From Gemmatimonadota bacterium (GTDB lineage: Bacteria > Gemmatimonadota > Gemmatimonadetes > Longimicrobiales > Gaopeijiaceae), in NCBI GenBank assembly GCA_015664885.1, contig DQPL01000025.1, forward strand, positions 1 to 49,002: a stretch of DNA of 49,002 nucleotides, in the 5' to 3' direction. Under the pieces are notes generated by a model. It was not told the origin of the DNA and did not search any database. It was given only the letters and a program-made list of their open reading frames with translations. Made by a program: the position numbers and the translations under genes. Positions 24,653-33,995 of this stretch are shown here, piece after piece. Position 1 is the first letter of the stretch. Each line of letters starts with the position of its first letter.

Positions 24653-25495
24653 GTGATTGGACAGGGGAGTCCCACACGCTCCGTGCGCGTCGCGCGGCAC
24701 CGCGACGGGCTCGTGGTTTCTGAGAAGGATGCGCTCGCGGTCGAAGAGCCACTCGAGATCCGAGTGTCCTGGACGGCGGGCGAGCGTCGCCGCATCGAAC
24801 CTGTCGCGATCACCATGCGTACGCCCGGCGACGACTTCGAGCTGGTCGCGGGTTTCCTCCACGGTGAGGGAATTGTGGGGACGGCGGGCGACGTTCAGGA
24901 ACTGACCTACTGTCGCGGGGACGAGGCCCAAGAGTACAACATCGTCGAGGCGCGTTTGCGGCCCGGGGTCCCGTTCGACGCGGACGCGATGCGGCGGAAC
25001 GTGTTCACGTCGTCGAGTTGCGGCATCTGCGGGAAAGCGTCGATCGAGGCCGTGCAAGCGACGGGGTGCTCGATGTTGGCCGACGGATTTGAGGTCCCCG
25101 GCGCGCTCCTGGCCGACCTTCCCGATCGACTCATGGAGGGGCAGGGCGTGTTCGCGCGCACCGGTGGGTTGCACGCGGCTGGTCTCTTCCGAGCGGATGG
25201 ATCCCTGGACGTGCTGCACGAGGATGTTGGCCGTCACAACGCCGTCGACAAGGTGCTCGGGCATTCGTTGCTCGCGAGAACCCTGCCGGCCCAGGAGCGC
25301 GTGTTGGTCGTGAGCGGACGCGCCTCCTTCGAGATCATTCAAAAGGCGCTCATGGCCCGAGTGCCGATACTCGTCGCGGTTGGCGCGCCGTCCAGCCTGG
25401 CCGTGGATCTCGCGAGCCAATTCCGCCAAACCCTCGTCGGCTTCGCTCGCAATGGTGGCTTCAACGTGTACTGCGGAGCCGAGCGCGTCATTTGA
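24653..25495 (+). CDS. fdhD: Formate dehydrogenase accessory sulfurtransferase FdhD
   Basis: 280 residues from a GTG. Conserved blocks EEPLEIRVSW, TPGDDFELVAGFLHGEGI and the catalytic loop TSSSCGICGKASIEAV, with C123 and C126 matching the two essential Cys of E. coli FdhD. FdhD moves sulfur from IscS to the bis-MGD molybdenum cofactor and so activates formate dehydrogenase-type enzymes. It overlaps mobA by four bases. No formate dehydrogenase is in the window; the client may be elsewhere. Confidence 0.95.
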   Translation: MIGQGSPTRSVRVARHRDGLVVSEKDALAVEEPLEIRVSWTAGERRRIEPVAITMRTPGDDFELVAGFLHGEGIVGTAGDVQELTYCRGDEAQEYNIVEARLRPGVPFDADAMRRNVFTSSSCGICGKASIEAVQATGCSMLADGFEVPGALLADLPDRLMEGQGVFARTGGLHAAGLFRADGSLDVLHEDVGRHNAVDKVLGHSLLARTLPAQERVLVVSGRASFEIIQKALMARVPILVAVGAPSSLAVDLASQFRQTLVGFARNGGFNVYCGAERVI

Positions 25496-26094
25496 AGCTG
25501 CTCGGCGCCGTGCTCGCCGGCGGGGAGAGCCGCCGCTACGGACGCGACAAGGCTATGGAGCTCGTCGCAGGCGTACCGATGCTGCACCGCGCGATCCGCG
25601 CGCTCGAACCCGTGACAGATGACGTCGTGGTCATTTCGTGCCACCACGTTCAGGTCCCCAAGGGGATCAGGGTGCTACCCGACGCGAGGCCCGGGCACGG
25701 ACCTCTGGGTGGGCTGCATGCGGCGTTGCTGGAGGCCGAGGCGCGCGAGTTGCACGGAGTGCTGCTACTCGGATGTGACCTCCCTCTCGTCGATGAACGC
25801 GTCCTCGCTGCGATCGTCGCACAATTAGGGACCTCGCTGGCCGCTTCGTCAGCGGCTGCGCCGAGTCGAACCGGTGGTGTCGAGCCCCTCTGCGCCGTCT
25901 ATGGATGCGTCGCGCTGCCGTTGGTGGCGGAACGACTCGATGGGACTGACCTTTCCATGCACTCCCTCTTCCGCGCGCTCGAGGGGCGGGAGCTCGACCT
26001 GGCATCGCTCGGTTTGCTGAACGACGAAACGTTCTTGAACGTGAACACTCCGGAGGACCTCGTGAAGGCTCGCCTCCACCAGAACCCGGAGTAA
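25492..26094 (+). CDS. mobA: Molybdenum cofactor guanylyltransferase MobA
   Basis: 200 residues from a TTG that overlaps the fdhD stop (TTGA). The N-terminal nucleotide-binding loop is GAVLAGGESRRYGRDKAMEL, followed by the metal-binding LLGCDLPLVDE. MobA joins GMP to molybdopterin to form MGD, the cofactor on which FdhD acts next. The two genes thus serve consecutive steps of bis-MGD enzyme maturation and are translationally coupled. Confidence 0.95.
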   Translation: MKLLGAVLAGGESRRYGRDKAMELVAGVPMLHRAIRALEPVTDDVVVISCHHVQVPKGIRVLPDARPGHGPLGGLHAALLEAEARELHGVLLLGCDLPLVDERVLAAIVAQLGTSLAASSAAAPSRTGGVEPLCAVYGCVALPLVAERLDGTDLSMHSLFRALEGRELDLASLGLLNDETFLNVNTPEDLVKARLHQNPE

Positions 26095-26096
26095 GC

Positions 26097-27257
26097 GTGG
26101 CTGAGACCGCGACCCTCGACGCGAGCCCCACGCCAGCCGCTTCGGTGCCGCCGTCCTCGTCTGCCCGTCTGGTCTCCCTCGACGCGTTCCGCGGTTTGAC
26201 GATCGCCGGCATGATCCTCGTCAACAATCCAGGGAGTTGGGCTTTCGTGTATGCCCCGCTCGCGCACGCCGAGTGGCACGGGTGGACGCCAACGGACCTG
26301 ATTTTCCCGTACTTCCTTTTCATCATGGGCGTGGCGATCCCGCTTTCCTTCCGACGCCGACTCTCGGAGGGTGTGCCGCGGACCGCGCTTTTTGGTCACG
26401 TCGTGCGTAGATCGCTGCTGCTCATCGCCATCGGTCTGCTCATGCGGGCGGTCCCCAGCTTCGACTTCGCGCAAATGCGATGGGCCGGCGTTCTTCAGCG
26501 AATCGGGCTCGTATACGTGGCCGCCGGCGGCCTATACCTGTGGTTGAAGCCGAGCGGGCGCTGGTCGGCCGCGGGAGGCCTGTTGTTGCTCTACTGGGGC
26601 TTGATGGTGCTGGTGCCGGTTCCTGGGTATGGCGCCGGTGACCTCTCTGTCGAAGGCAACCTCGCGGCCTACCTCGATCGCATGCTCATGGGTGGGCACC
26701 TTTGGCAGGAGACGTGGGACCCCGAGGGACTTCTCTCCACGATGCCCGCGGTTGTGACCTCCTTGCTCGGCATCTTCACGGGAGAGTGGCTGCAACGGGA
26801 CCACGAGGGATCGGCAAAAACCCGAGGCATGTTGCTCGCCGGCGTCGGGCTCGTCGCCGTGGGTCTGGTGTGGAATGTCGCATTCCCGATCAACAAGAGC
26901 CTTTGGACGAGCTCCTACGTGCTCTTTACCGCCGGCACGGCGCTGCTGCTCTTCGGGATCATGTATTGGGCCATCGACGTAAGGCGATGGCGTGGTCCGT
27001 GGCTCGTGCCCCTCGTGGTTTACGGCATGAACTCGATCGCCGTCTACGTGGCCTCCGGCATGGTCACAAAGACGATGGTGCGAGTCCGTGTCCGGGGCGA
27101 CGGTGGCACTTCGCTGTACGGATGGATCTACGAGAACGTCTTCCGTTCGTGGGCGGGGGACTACAACGGATCATTGTCCTTTGCTGTCTCCTATGTGATC
27201 CTCTGGTTGGCCTTGATGTGGATCCTCCACCGGCGCCGGATCTACATCAAGATCTGA
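26097..27257 (+). CDS. HGSNAT-like membrane acyltransferase (DUF5009-type)
   Basis: 386 residues from the GTG at 26097, two bases after the mobA stop. The opening RLVSLDAFRGLTIAGMIL and WHGWTPTDLIFPYFLFIMG are hallmarks of the heparan-alpha-glucosaminide N-acetyltransferase-like family; about ten membrane helices follow. The human enzyme passes an acetyl group across the membrane to an amino sugar; bacterial relatives probably acetylate cell-envelope glycans, with substrates unknown. The tight spacing to mobA looks like operon packing, not a shared pathway. Confidence 0.88.
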   Translation: MAETATLDASPTPAASVPPSSSARLVSLDAFRGLTIAGMILVNNPGSWAFVYAPLAHAEWHGWTPTDLIFPYFLFIMGVAIPLSFRRRLSEGVPRTALFGHVVRRSLLLIAIGLLMRAVPSFDFAQMRWAGVLQRIGLVYVAAGGLYLWLKPSGRWSAAGGLLLLYWGLMVLVPVPGYGAGDLSVEGNLAAYLDRMLMGGHLWQETWDPEGLLSTMPAVVTSLLGIFTGEWLQRDHEGSAKTRGMLLAGVGLVAVGLVWNVAFPINKSLWTSSYVLFTAGTALLLFGIMYWAIDVRRWRGPWLVPLVVYGMNSIAVYVASGMVTKTMVRVRVRGDGGTSLYGWIYENVFRSWAGDYNGSLSFAVSYVILWLALMWILHRRRIYIKI

Positions 27258-27331
27258 CCGGCCAGGACTCACTCGTCGGCTTGCCGGTTCGGCCCGTGAC
27301 GCAGCATCTTGGGACCTTCATTCTCACTCAA

Positions 27332-27823
27332 ATGGCAGAGACGATGATTTCATCCAAACCTCTGACGTTCGTAACGCTGTTGGCTCTCGCGGGTTGCGCG
27401 GGTAGCACCACGGCCGCTCAAGGACCTGGCCCGGCCGACGCCGCGGGCCCAGCTACGGTCACCGCGGAGCCGGCCGCTGCTGCGCCGGATGCCGCGCCCG
27501 CCTCGTCGGCGCTCGCTTTTTCAACGGTTCAAGCCGACCGGGGACGGAACGTCTTCCGCTCGACTTGTACCGAGTGCCATTACTCGAGCGAGTTCAACGA
27601 CCGCCAGTTCAAGTTCAAGTGGCGGCGGCGCACGGCGGGGGACCTCTTCGAGATGGTATCGACGCAGATGCCCGAGGATGCACCCGGAAGTCTGGAACTC
27701 GAGCAGTATGCGGACATCGTGGCCTTTGTGTTGCGGCTGAACGGGTTCGAGCCCGGCAGCGGTGAGTTGCCGGCTGATGCGGACGCGCTGGGGACGATCA
27801 GTCTGGCTCCGTTGGGTAACTAG
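27332..27823 (+). CDS. Lipoprotein c-type cytochrome
   Basis: 163 residues from the ATG at 27332 (a second ATG at 27344 is equally possible). Lipobox LALAGC, then an Ala/Pro-rich linker of about 55 residues, then a small class I cytochrome domain with CTECH and a Met ligand candidate in STQMPEDAPGSL. It lies directly before a Tat-exported FAD oxidoreductase, eight bases apart, so it probably accepts that enzyme's electrons at the membrane. Confidence 0.88.
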   Translation: MAETMISSKPLTFVTLLALAGCAGSTTAAQGPGPADAAGPATVTAEPAAAAPDAAPASSALAFSTVQADRGRNVFRSTCTECHYSSEFNDRQFKFKWRRRTAGDLFEMVSTQMPEDAPGSLELEQYADIVAFVLRLNGFEPGSGELPADADALGTISLAPLGN

Positions 27824-27831
27824 GAGACCTC

Positions 27832-29172
27832 TTGGGCATCGATAGACGCGACTTTCTGAAGGTCGCGACTGCCGGTGCCGGACTTGCCATAACGGGTACC
27901 GCGGCCGGTGCGCAGCAACTCCGAGCCGCACCCGTGCGCTCAGCGCTCGTTCGCTCCAGCCAGGCTCCCGACATTGTCGTCGTAGGAGCCGGCAATTTCG
28001 GCAACTGGACGGCGCTCCATCTGCAGAGGATGGGCGCTAAGGTCACGCTGCTCGACCAGTACGGGCCGGGCAACTCCCGCTCGGCATCCGGCGGCGAGAC
28101 TCGCGGTGTGCGCTCGAGCTATGGTGATGTCCCGCATGGTCTGCAGTGGGGCGGGTGGGCGCTGCGCGCGATTGAGAAGTGGAAGGCGTGGGACGAGCAG
28201 TACTCCGACGCGATGCTGCCCAAGCTCTACTACACTACGGGCGACATCATCATGCGGGACGAGATGACGCCCTTCCTCGAACAGACCGTGGCCAACTGGG
28301 ATGTGCTCGGAAGGGACTACGAGGTCCTCGATGCGGACGAGGTGCGGTACCGTTGGCCGATCTTGCACACGCCGGACGTCAACGTCGCGATCTACGAGCC
28401 CGAGGCGGGCGTGGTTCGGGCGAGGCGAGCGATGGAGTCCGTCGCTCGGGTTTTCCAGCAGGAGGGGGGAGAGATTCGTGTCGGGCGTGTCTCGCTGGGG
28501 CGGATCGATGGCCGCCGCATCTCGGACGTGGAGATCGAAGGCGCGGGTCGCATCAGCGGGGGCATCTTCATATTCGCGCTCGGTCCCTGGTTTCCGAAGT
28601 TCTTTCCCGCGCTCATGGGCAAGCGCTTGGGCATCAGCACGCTCGGGCACGTGTACTACTTCTCGACGCCTCCGGGCGACGAGTCGTATCGGCACCCCAA
28701 CTGTCCCAGCTACAACTTCCCGGGCGTAACCGGATGGCCGGCTCTCCCGGGCGACTCGCGCGGATTCCGAATTCGTGCAGGTGCTCACAGCGGCGACGAC
28801 CCCGATACGAGCATCCGTTGGGTCGACGAAGAATCACACGCCAGGCCGCGCAAAATCCTCGCCAAGTATTTTCCGGCGCTGGCCGAGCGCTCGATCAACG
28901 AGACGCGGGCGTGTCACTACACGCAGTCGGTGAGCCGAAATTTCATCATTGACGAGCATCCCGACTACGACAATGGATGGCTCGCGGGTGGTGGCTCGGC
29001 GGAGTCGTTCAAGCAGGGCCCTGTTCTCGGCGAGTACATCGCGGGGCGTATCATGGGTACCGAGAACGACCAAGAGCTCAACGACAGCTTCCGTCTTCTC
29101 GAAGAGGAATTCTCAGAGGACGAAGCTAGAGGGCGCCGAGGACGCGGGCGTGGGCGCGGGAACGACTTGTGA
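27832..29172 (+). CDS. Tat-exported FAD-dependent oxidoreductase (DAO/sarcosine oxidase-like)
   Basis: 446 residues from a TTG with AGGAGACC upstream. The twin-arginine signal is DRRDFLKVATAGAGLAI. FAD binding is shown by DIVVVGAGNFGNWTALHL and by the closing WLAGGGSAESFKQGP; the fold fits the D-amino-acid oxidase/sarcosine oxidase superfamily, including the RSASGGETRGVRSSYGD flavin loop. It probably oxidises an amine or N-methyl amino acid in the periplasm and passes electrons to the cytochrome lipoprotein upstream, avoiding H2O2 formation. The C-terminus ends in an Arg/Gly-rich tail (RGRRGRGRGRG). The substrate is not predictable. Confidence 0.88.
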   Translation: MGIDRRDFLKVATAGAGLAITGTAAGAQQLRAAPVRSALVRSSQAPDIVVVGAGNFGNWTALHLQRMGAKVTLLDQYGPGNSRSASGGETRGVRSSYGDVPHGLQWGGWALRAIEKWKAWDEQYSDAMLPKLYYTTGDIIMRDEMTPFLEQTVANWDVLGRDYEVLDADEVRYRWPILHTPDVNVAIYEPEAGVVRARRAMESVARVFQQEGGEIRVGRVSLGRIDGRRISDVEIEGAGRISGGIFIFALGPWFPKFFPALMGKRLGISTLGHVYYFSTPPGDESYRHPNCPSYNFPGVTGWPALPGDSRGFRIRAGAHSGDDPDTSIRWVDEESHARPRKILAKYFPALAERSINETRACHYTQSVSRNFIIDEHPDYDNGWLAGGGSAESFKQGPVLGEYIAGRIMGTENDQELNDSFRLLEEEFSEDEARGRRGRGRGRGNDL

Positions 29173-29258
29173 CGCTTCCCGCCGCGGAACCCGACTAGCC
29201 AGGTCGCGGTAGCACAGGTAGCCGCGGCCCGCCTCGGACCGCGTGAAGGGAGTCTTGC

Positions 29259-31070
29259 ATGAGCGCAACCCAGTCGGCAGTGGATCGCCTAACCGGTGGT
29301 CCGCGAAAGACCCGCGCCCGCATGGCACTCGCCTTGGTTGCGGTCGCGCTCATCGCGCTGGCGATCGTGCCCATCTATATCGGGCAACGCGCTACAGAAG
29401 CGCAGGAACAGATCACCGAATACCTCCAGCCGGCATTGCTTGCGAGCGCGAAGCTGTCGCTCGCGCAAGCAGATCTCGTTGACCTCCTGCAGCGCTTCCT
29501 GCTGGGCGGCGAGGGACTCTATCGCACGCAGTACAACGCCGCGGTGCTGATCGAAGACAGCCTCACAGGTGTGCTGAGCGACCATGTGCGCGGTATGGAC
29601 TTCGATGTGCGGGAGCGATTGGCGCAGCTATCTGCGGAGTCGGCGCGCTGGCACTTCGAGAACCGCAGGGTATTCGACGTGCTGGACGAGGCCGGCGACG
29701 CGGACGATGCCGAGGTCGCTGCAGAGCGCCAGGCGCTCGGCGAGCAGAGTCTGGCCGCGTTCGACAATCTCCGACGCGCGACGCGAGAGTTGGAACGAGT
29801 GATCAATAGCTATGTCGAGGAGGGCACACGCCAGACTGCCCGCACGATACGCTTCCAGTTCTGGATCACGCTCGGCCTGGCGCTCGTCGCGCTCGCTTCG
29901 ACCCTCGTGATCGGTCGAGTGAGTCGACGGCTTCGAGGCCTCATAGTGGAAGGCGAACAGCGTCGAACGGAGGCCGTGCAAGCTCGGCGCGAGATAGACG
30001 CACTGCTCGAGGCCACGGGAGACGGTGTCCTGGGCATTGATCTCGACGGCAAGTGCACGTCGCTGAACCGGGTCGGCTGTGCGCTTCTGGGCTGCACCGA
30101 TCGCCAAGTCCGGAGTCGCGATATGCACGACCTGCTCCATCATTCCACTACCGACGGAGATCCCCGCGACCGCGCGGATTCACCGATCCTTGCCGCGCTT
30201 CAGGCGGGTGGCCGTGTGGACTCCGACGACGACGACGTGCTGTGGCGCTACAACGGGACGCCGTTCGCGGCGCGTTGGTCGCTGCATCCCCTGGTCGACG
30301 GTGCGGAGCTGCGCGGCGCAGTGCTGACCTTCGCGGACATCAGTGAGATTCGCGAGAAGGAGGCCGCGCTTCGTCTCGCCATTCACCAACGCGAGGAGGT
30401 GGTGTCGATCGTCTCTCACGACTTGCGCAATCCCCTGGGCGTCGTAGCGGCCGCCGCCGACCTGCTCGTCGATCTGCCCCTGGATGACGATGAGCGGCGT
30501 AAGCAAGCGCAGATTATTGCGCGATCCGCGGGCCGCATGGGTCGGCTTATCGAAGCGCTGCTCGACGTGGCGCGCATCGAAGCAGGAGCGTTCGTCGTGC
30601 GTCCTTCTGCCGAGAGCGTGCGCCCGATTCTGGAGGAGGCCAAAGAGCTCTTCGAAGGACAGGCCGAGTTGGCGGGAGTGGAGCTGTTGGTGGAGGTCGC
30701 TGAAGACGTGCCCCAGGCCAGAATGGACAGGGACCGCATGCTGCAAGCGCTTGCGAACTTGCTCGACAACGCGCTGCGGTTCACGCCGCCCGGGGGCTCT
30801 GTGACGCTAGCAGCCACGGAGCACGACGGCCGAGTCGTGCTTTCGGTGTCCGATACCGGCGCAGGGATCGCGCACGAGGCGCTCGACCGGCTCTTCGACC
30901 GTTTCTGGCAGACCGACGGGCACGGTGGCGTAGGCCTCGGCCTCGCGATCGTTCGCGGCGTGATGGAGGCGCACGGCGGCGTCGTCGAAGTGGACTCGCA
31001 GCTGGAGAAGGGGACCACATTCCGGATGCTGCTCCCCGTGGCTCGGGTCTCGGCTGAGACGAGCGTCTAG
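29259..31070 (+). CDS. Membrane sensor histidine kinase with PAS domain
   Basis: 603 residues. TM1 about 22-42, an extracytoplasmic helical region 43-198 (four-helix-bundle-like), TM2 about 201-219, a short HAMP-like linker, a PAS domain 245-365, then HisKA with H387 in VVSIVSHDLRNPLG. The HATPase domain has N504 in LANLLDNALRF, VSDTGAGIAHE, the F-box LFDRFWQTD and GVGLGLAIVRG. It autophosphorylates in answer to an extracytoplasmic or PAS-bound cue. No response regulator is adjacent, so the partner is unlinked. It may sense something related to the oxidoreductase upstream, but this is only positional. Confidence 0.93.
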   Translation: MSATQSAVDRLTGGPRKTRARMALALVAVALIALAIVPIYIGQRATEAQEQITEYLQPALLASAKLSLAQADLVDLLQRFLLGGEGLYRTQYNAAVLIEDSLTGVLSDHVRGMDFDVRERLAQLSAESARWHFENRRVFDVLDEAGDADDAEVAAERQALGEQSLAAFDNLRRATRELERVINSYVEEGTRQTARTIRFQFWITLGLALVALASTLVIGRVSRRLRGLIVEGEQRRTEAVQARREIDALLEATGDGVLGIDLDGKCTSLNRVGCALLGCTDRQVRSRDMHDLLHHSTTDGDPRDRADSPILAALQAGGRVDSDDDDVLWRYNGTPFAARWSLHPLVDGAELRGAVLTFADISEIREKEAALRLAIHQREEVVSIVSHDLRNPLGVVAAAADLLVDLPLDDDERRKQAQIIARSAGRMGRLIEALLDVARIEAGAFVVRPSAESVRPILEEAKELFEGQAELAGVELLVEVAEDVPQARMDRDRMLQALANLLDNALRFTPPGGSVTLAATEHDGRVVLSVSDTGAGIAHEALDRLFDRFWQTDGHGGVGLGLAIVRGVMEAHGGVVEVDSQLEKGTTFRMLLPVARVSAETSV

Positions 31071-31579
31071 CAGCCTACTGGGCTTCTCGGGCTGCTACGA
31101 AGCCGGTAGTCAGCGTACATCTGGTAGCCTTCCAACTCGGCGGCCTTTCGTGCCTCGTCCCAGCCCAGCAACGACCCCATGATCTCGGCAGCCTCAATGG
31201 CGCCGGCGAGTCCGAAGTCGGGGGGAAAGAGCAGTAGCACGCTGCGCCGATCCATGAAGTCGATGAGTTTCGAGGCCATCTCACATTCCACCGCGAGCTT
31301 CACCTCGCCCCGGACGGCGGGTACGCCGGGCCCGAGCGGCTCCATCCACCCGGGGTCCGACTCCGCCAGGGCAAGCAGTTGATGGAGTTGACGACCATAG
31401 AGCCACACCAGCCGCTGGATCGTCTGCTCGGACAACCCGGCCGCCTGGAGACGCTCTGTTACCCGGAACTTGAAGTCCACCAAGTCGCCTTCGGGGGCTC
31501 CGGGAAGCGGGATGGCGTCGGTCCGGACCTCGTCGCGTGCGAAGCCAACACACCCCCCCCGCCGGCATTGACGAACCAC
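31067..31579 (-). pseudogene. glpD: 3' fragment of a glycerol-3-phosphate dehydrogenase gene (glpD)
   Basis: Only the C-terminal helical domain (DAO_C) of GlpD is present: IPLPGAPEGD, IQRLVWLYGRQLHQLLALAE, EVKLAVECEMASKLIDFMDRR and SLLGWDEARKAAELEGYQMYA. The FAD domain of about 370 residues is missing. The first dozen residues of the frame (31,546-31,579) do not look like GlpD and run into a tract of eight C at about 31,552-31,560. The fragment lies between the convergent histidine kinase end and the stop of the APH-type kinase gene. It is a deletion relic, probably not expressed. Confidence 0.75.
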
Positions 31580-31693
31580 AGCTTACGACAATCCCGTGCG
31601 AGGCGGACAAGAAAGGCAATTTCGAGCCTGCCAAGTCGGACGGCTCCAAGAAGGCGATCGGGAAATCCCGGCTTTGTTAGTCGCGCAGCAACC

Positions 31694-32782
31694 CTAGAAC
31701 AGCCGGTCGATACGCGCTTTCTGCACCGATTGCCACGCGACCTGACTCAGCGCCCGCACGCCATCCATGAGGTTCGCGAATCGCGGATCAGTAGTGTGGC
31801 CGGCCACGTACCGTGCATAGAGCTGTTGCACGATCACGGCCACCTTGTAGAGCCCGAACGCATAGTAGAAGACGACGTTCTGCACGTCGTTGCCGCTCGC
31901 GCGAGCGTAAAGTTCCACCACGTCGGCTCGACTCGGGGTACCCGGTAGCAACGTGGGACTCAGACGTGCCTCGATCAGTTCTGGGGGGTCTTCCGGCTGG
32001 GTCCAGTAGGCCAGCAACACGCCGAAATCCATGAGCGGGTCGCCTAATGTGGCCATCTCCCAGTCCAGGACGGCGATCAAGCGCGACCAGTCGTCTCCAT
32101 CGAGTACCACATTGTCGTGCTTGAAGTCGTTGTGGATCAGCGCGGCCCCGCTCTCGGGCGGCATCGAGTCGAGCAGCCAGTTGCCCAACAAGTCCATCTC
32201 TCTGACGTCGTCGGTCTGCGACCGGGCGTATCGCTTGGCCCAGCCCTCGACCTGGCGACGCACGTACCCCTCGGGACGGCCCAGCTCACCTAACCCGGCG
32301 GCCTCGTAGTCGACGGCGTGCAGTTCGGCGAGCGAGCCCACGAGCGTGGCTGTGATGCGGGCGGTCAGTTCGGGGGCCGGAGTCATGGCCTCGGGCATTT
32401 CTTTGCGCAGAATGATGCCTTCGACGCGCTCCATGAGATAGAACGGCACACCCAACACGTCCTCGTCTTCGCAGAAGACCAGCGGCTCGGGCACCTTGGC
32501 CCACACCGGATGGAGATGGGAAAGGATCCGGTACTCGCGACCCATGTCGTGAGCCGTCTTGATCTTCACGCCGAACGGTGGACGCCGCAGCACCACGGAC
32601 CGGTCCCCGACCGAAACCAGGTACGTGAGGTTGGAGTACCCCTTGGCGAACTGCTCGACCCTGACCTCTCCGCTGCCGAAGTCCGGCAGAACCGTTGGCA
32701 GGTACTCCGCCAAACGATCGTTATCGAGCTCCTCTCCGTCGCGCTGAGCGCCGGGCCTATCGAGCCAGTTCGGTGCGTTCAT
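31694..32782 (-). CDS. APH-family phosphotransferase (ACAD10/11 kinase-domain type, LvaA-like)
   Basis: 362 residues from the ATG at 32782. Kinase-like fold: FAKGYSNLTYLVSVGDRSVV for the glycine-rich region, catalytic loop LIHNDFKHDNVVLD and metal-binding LDWEMATLGDPLMDFG. This subgroup resembles the kinase domain fused to an acyl-CoA dehydrogenase in animal ACAD10/ACAD11 and the LvaA kinase of Pseudomonas putida, which phosphorylate 4-hydroxyacyl-CoA. Its direct neighbour upstream is an acyl-CoA dehydrogenase 25 bases away, the same pair that is fused in animals. Last gene of the minus operon. Confidence 0.88.
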   Translation of the reverse strand: MNAPNWLDRPGAQRDGEELDNDRLAEYLPTVLPDFGSGEVRVEQFAKGYSNLTYLVSVGDRSVVLRRPPFGVKIKTAHDMGREYRILSHLHPVWAKVPEPLVFCEDEDVLGVPFYLMERVEGIILRKEMPEAMTPAPELTARITATLVGSLAELHAVDYEAAGLGELGRPEGYVRRQVEGWAKRYARSQTDDVREMDLLGNWLLDSMPPESGAALIHNDFKHDNVVLDGDDWSRLIAVLDWEMATLGDPLMDFGVLLAYWTQPEDPPELIEARLSPTLLPGTPSRADVVELYARASGNDVQNVVFYYAFGLYKVAVIVQQLYARYVAGHTTDPRFANLMDGVRALSQVAWQSVQKARIDRLF

Positions 32783-32807
32783 CCGTCCCGTGGAGTCGAG
32801 ATCCCTG

Positions 32808-33995
32808 CTAAGAGATCCGGAGCCCGTAATTCCGGAGGATCCTTCGGGCGACGCGACTCTTGTGCACTTCGTCCGCGCCATCGTAGATGCGCGATCCGCG
32901 TTCGTGGCGCACCCAGAAGGAGAGCAGCGTCCCGTCGGTCATGCCGAGCGCTCCGTGCGTCTGCAGCGATCGATCGAGCACCGTGTCGAGCACTCGCGCG
33001 ACGAAGAACTTGATCAGCGAAATCTCGATGTGGACCGCATCGGGCCCTGATTCGTCGATCCTCTTCGCCGTATCGAGCACCATTAGGCGCGCCGCGTCGA
33101 TGTCCGCGCGACTTTCGGCGATCCAGTTGTGAATCGTCTGCTTGCTCGCCAGTAGTCCGCCCGCGACCTCACGAGTGGCGGCCCTCTCGCACATCATCTC
33201 GAACGCGCGCTCACAGATGCCTATCCAGCGCATGCAGTGATGGATGCGACCGGTGGCGAGACGTTCTTGGGCGATCGCGAAGCCCTTGCCCTGTTCGCCG
33301 AGCAGGTTCGTTACCGGGACGCGACAGTCCTCGTAGAGGATCTCGGAATGGCTTCCCCATCCCTCGCCCTCGTCTCCCATGACGTTGATGTTGCGCACAT
33401 TCGTGAAGCCGGGAGTATCCGTCGGAACGATGATCTGACTCGCGCGGGCATACGGGCTCTCCGCGTCCGGGTCGGTGACGGCCATCACGATCGCGAACGC
33501 TGCGCCGTCCGCGGCTGATGTGAACCACTTGTGGCCGTTGATGACATAGTCGTCCCCGTCCCGCACGGCGGTGGTGCTCATGACGACCGGGTTGGAGCCC
33601 GCGTGCTCGGGCTCGGTCATGCTGAAGCAGCTCCGGATCTTCCCCGCGAGCAGCGGACGCAGGAAACGCTCCTGCTGCTCCTCCGTGCCCTGCGTGGTCA
33701 GCACTTCGATGTTGCCCGCATCGGGCGCGTTGCAGTTGAAGATGAAGAGTCCGTACGGGCTCCTGCCCAGCACCTCGCTCACTTGACCGAACTCCCAAAG
33801 CGAGAGGCCGAGGCCACCCCACTCTTTGCTTACGGCCGGTGTCCAGAGCCCGAGATCCTTCACCTTCTGTCGCTTTTCCTCAAGTACCGGCAGGATGGAG
33901 TAGAACTCCTTGCGGCCCCCATCCTCAATGGGGTAGACGTCGGTTTCCATGAAGGAGCGGACCCGATCGACAATGCCTCCAATGCGGTCAGACAT
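32808..33995 (-). CDS. Acyl-CoA dehydrogenase, ACAD10/11-like
   Basis: 395 residues, the usual length. FAD and substrate blocks CFSMTEPEHAGSNP, YVINGHKWFTSAADG and QTHGALGMTDGTLLSFW are present, and the closing RGSRIYDGADEVHKSRVARR corresponds to the region that carries Glu in many ACADs but DGxDEVH in ACAD10/11-type enzymes. In that group the enzyme helps remove phosphate from a 4-phosphoacyl-CoA. The start overlaps the end of the phosphatase gene by eight bases, with GGAG in that overlap. The three genes, phosphatase, dehydrogenase and kinase, are one coupled block. Confidence 0.9.
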   Translation of the reverse strand: MSDRIGGIVDRVRSFMETDVYPIEDGGRKEFYSILPVLEEKRQKVKDLGLWTPAVSKEWGGLGLSLWEFGQVSEVLGRSPYGLFIFNCNAPDAGNIEVLTTQGTEEQQERFLRPLLAGKIRSCFSMTEPEHAGSNPVVMSTTAVRDGDDYVINGHKWFTSAADGAAFAIVMAVTDPDAESPYARASQIIVPTDTPGFTNVRNINVMGDEGEGWGSHSEILYEDCRVPVTNLLGEQGKGFAIAQERLATGRIHHCMRWIGICERAFEMMCERAATREVAGGLLASKQTIHNWIAESRADIDAARLMVLDTAKRIDESGPDAVHIEISLIKFFVARVLDTVLDRSLQTHGALGMTDGTLLSFWVRHERGSRIYDGADEVHKSRVARRILRNYGLRIS

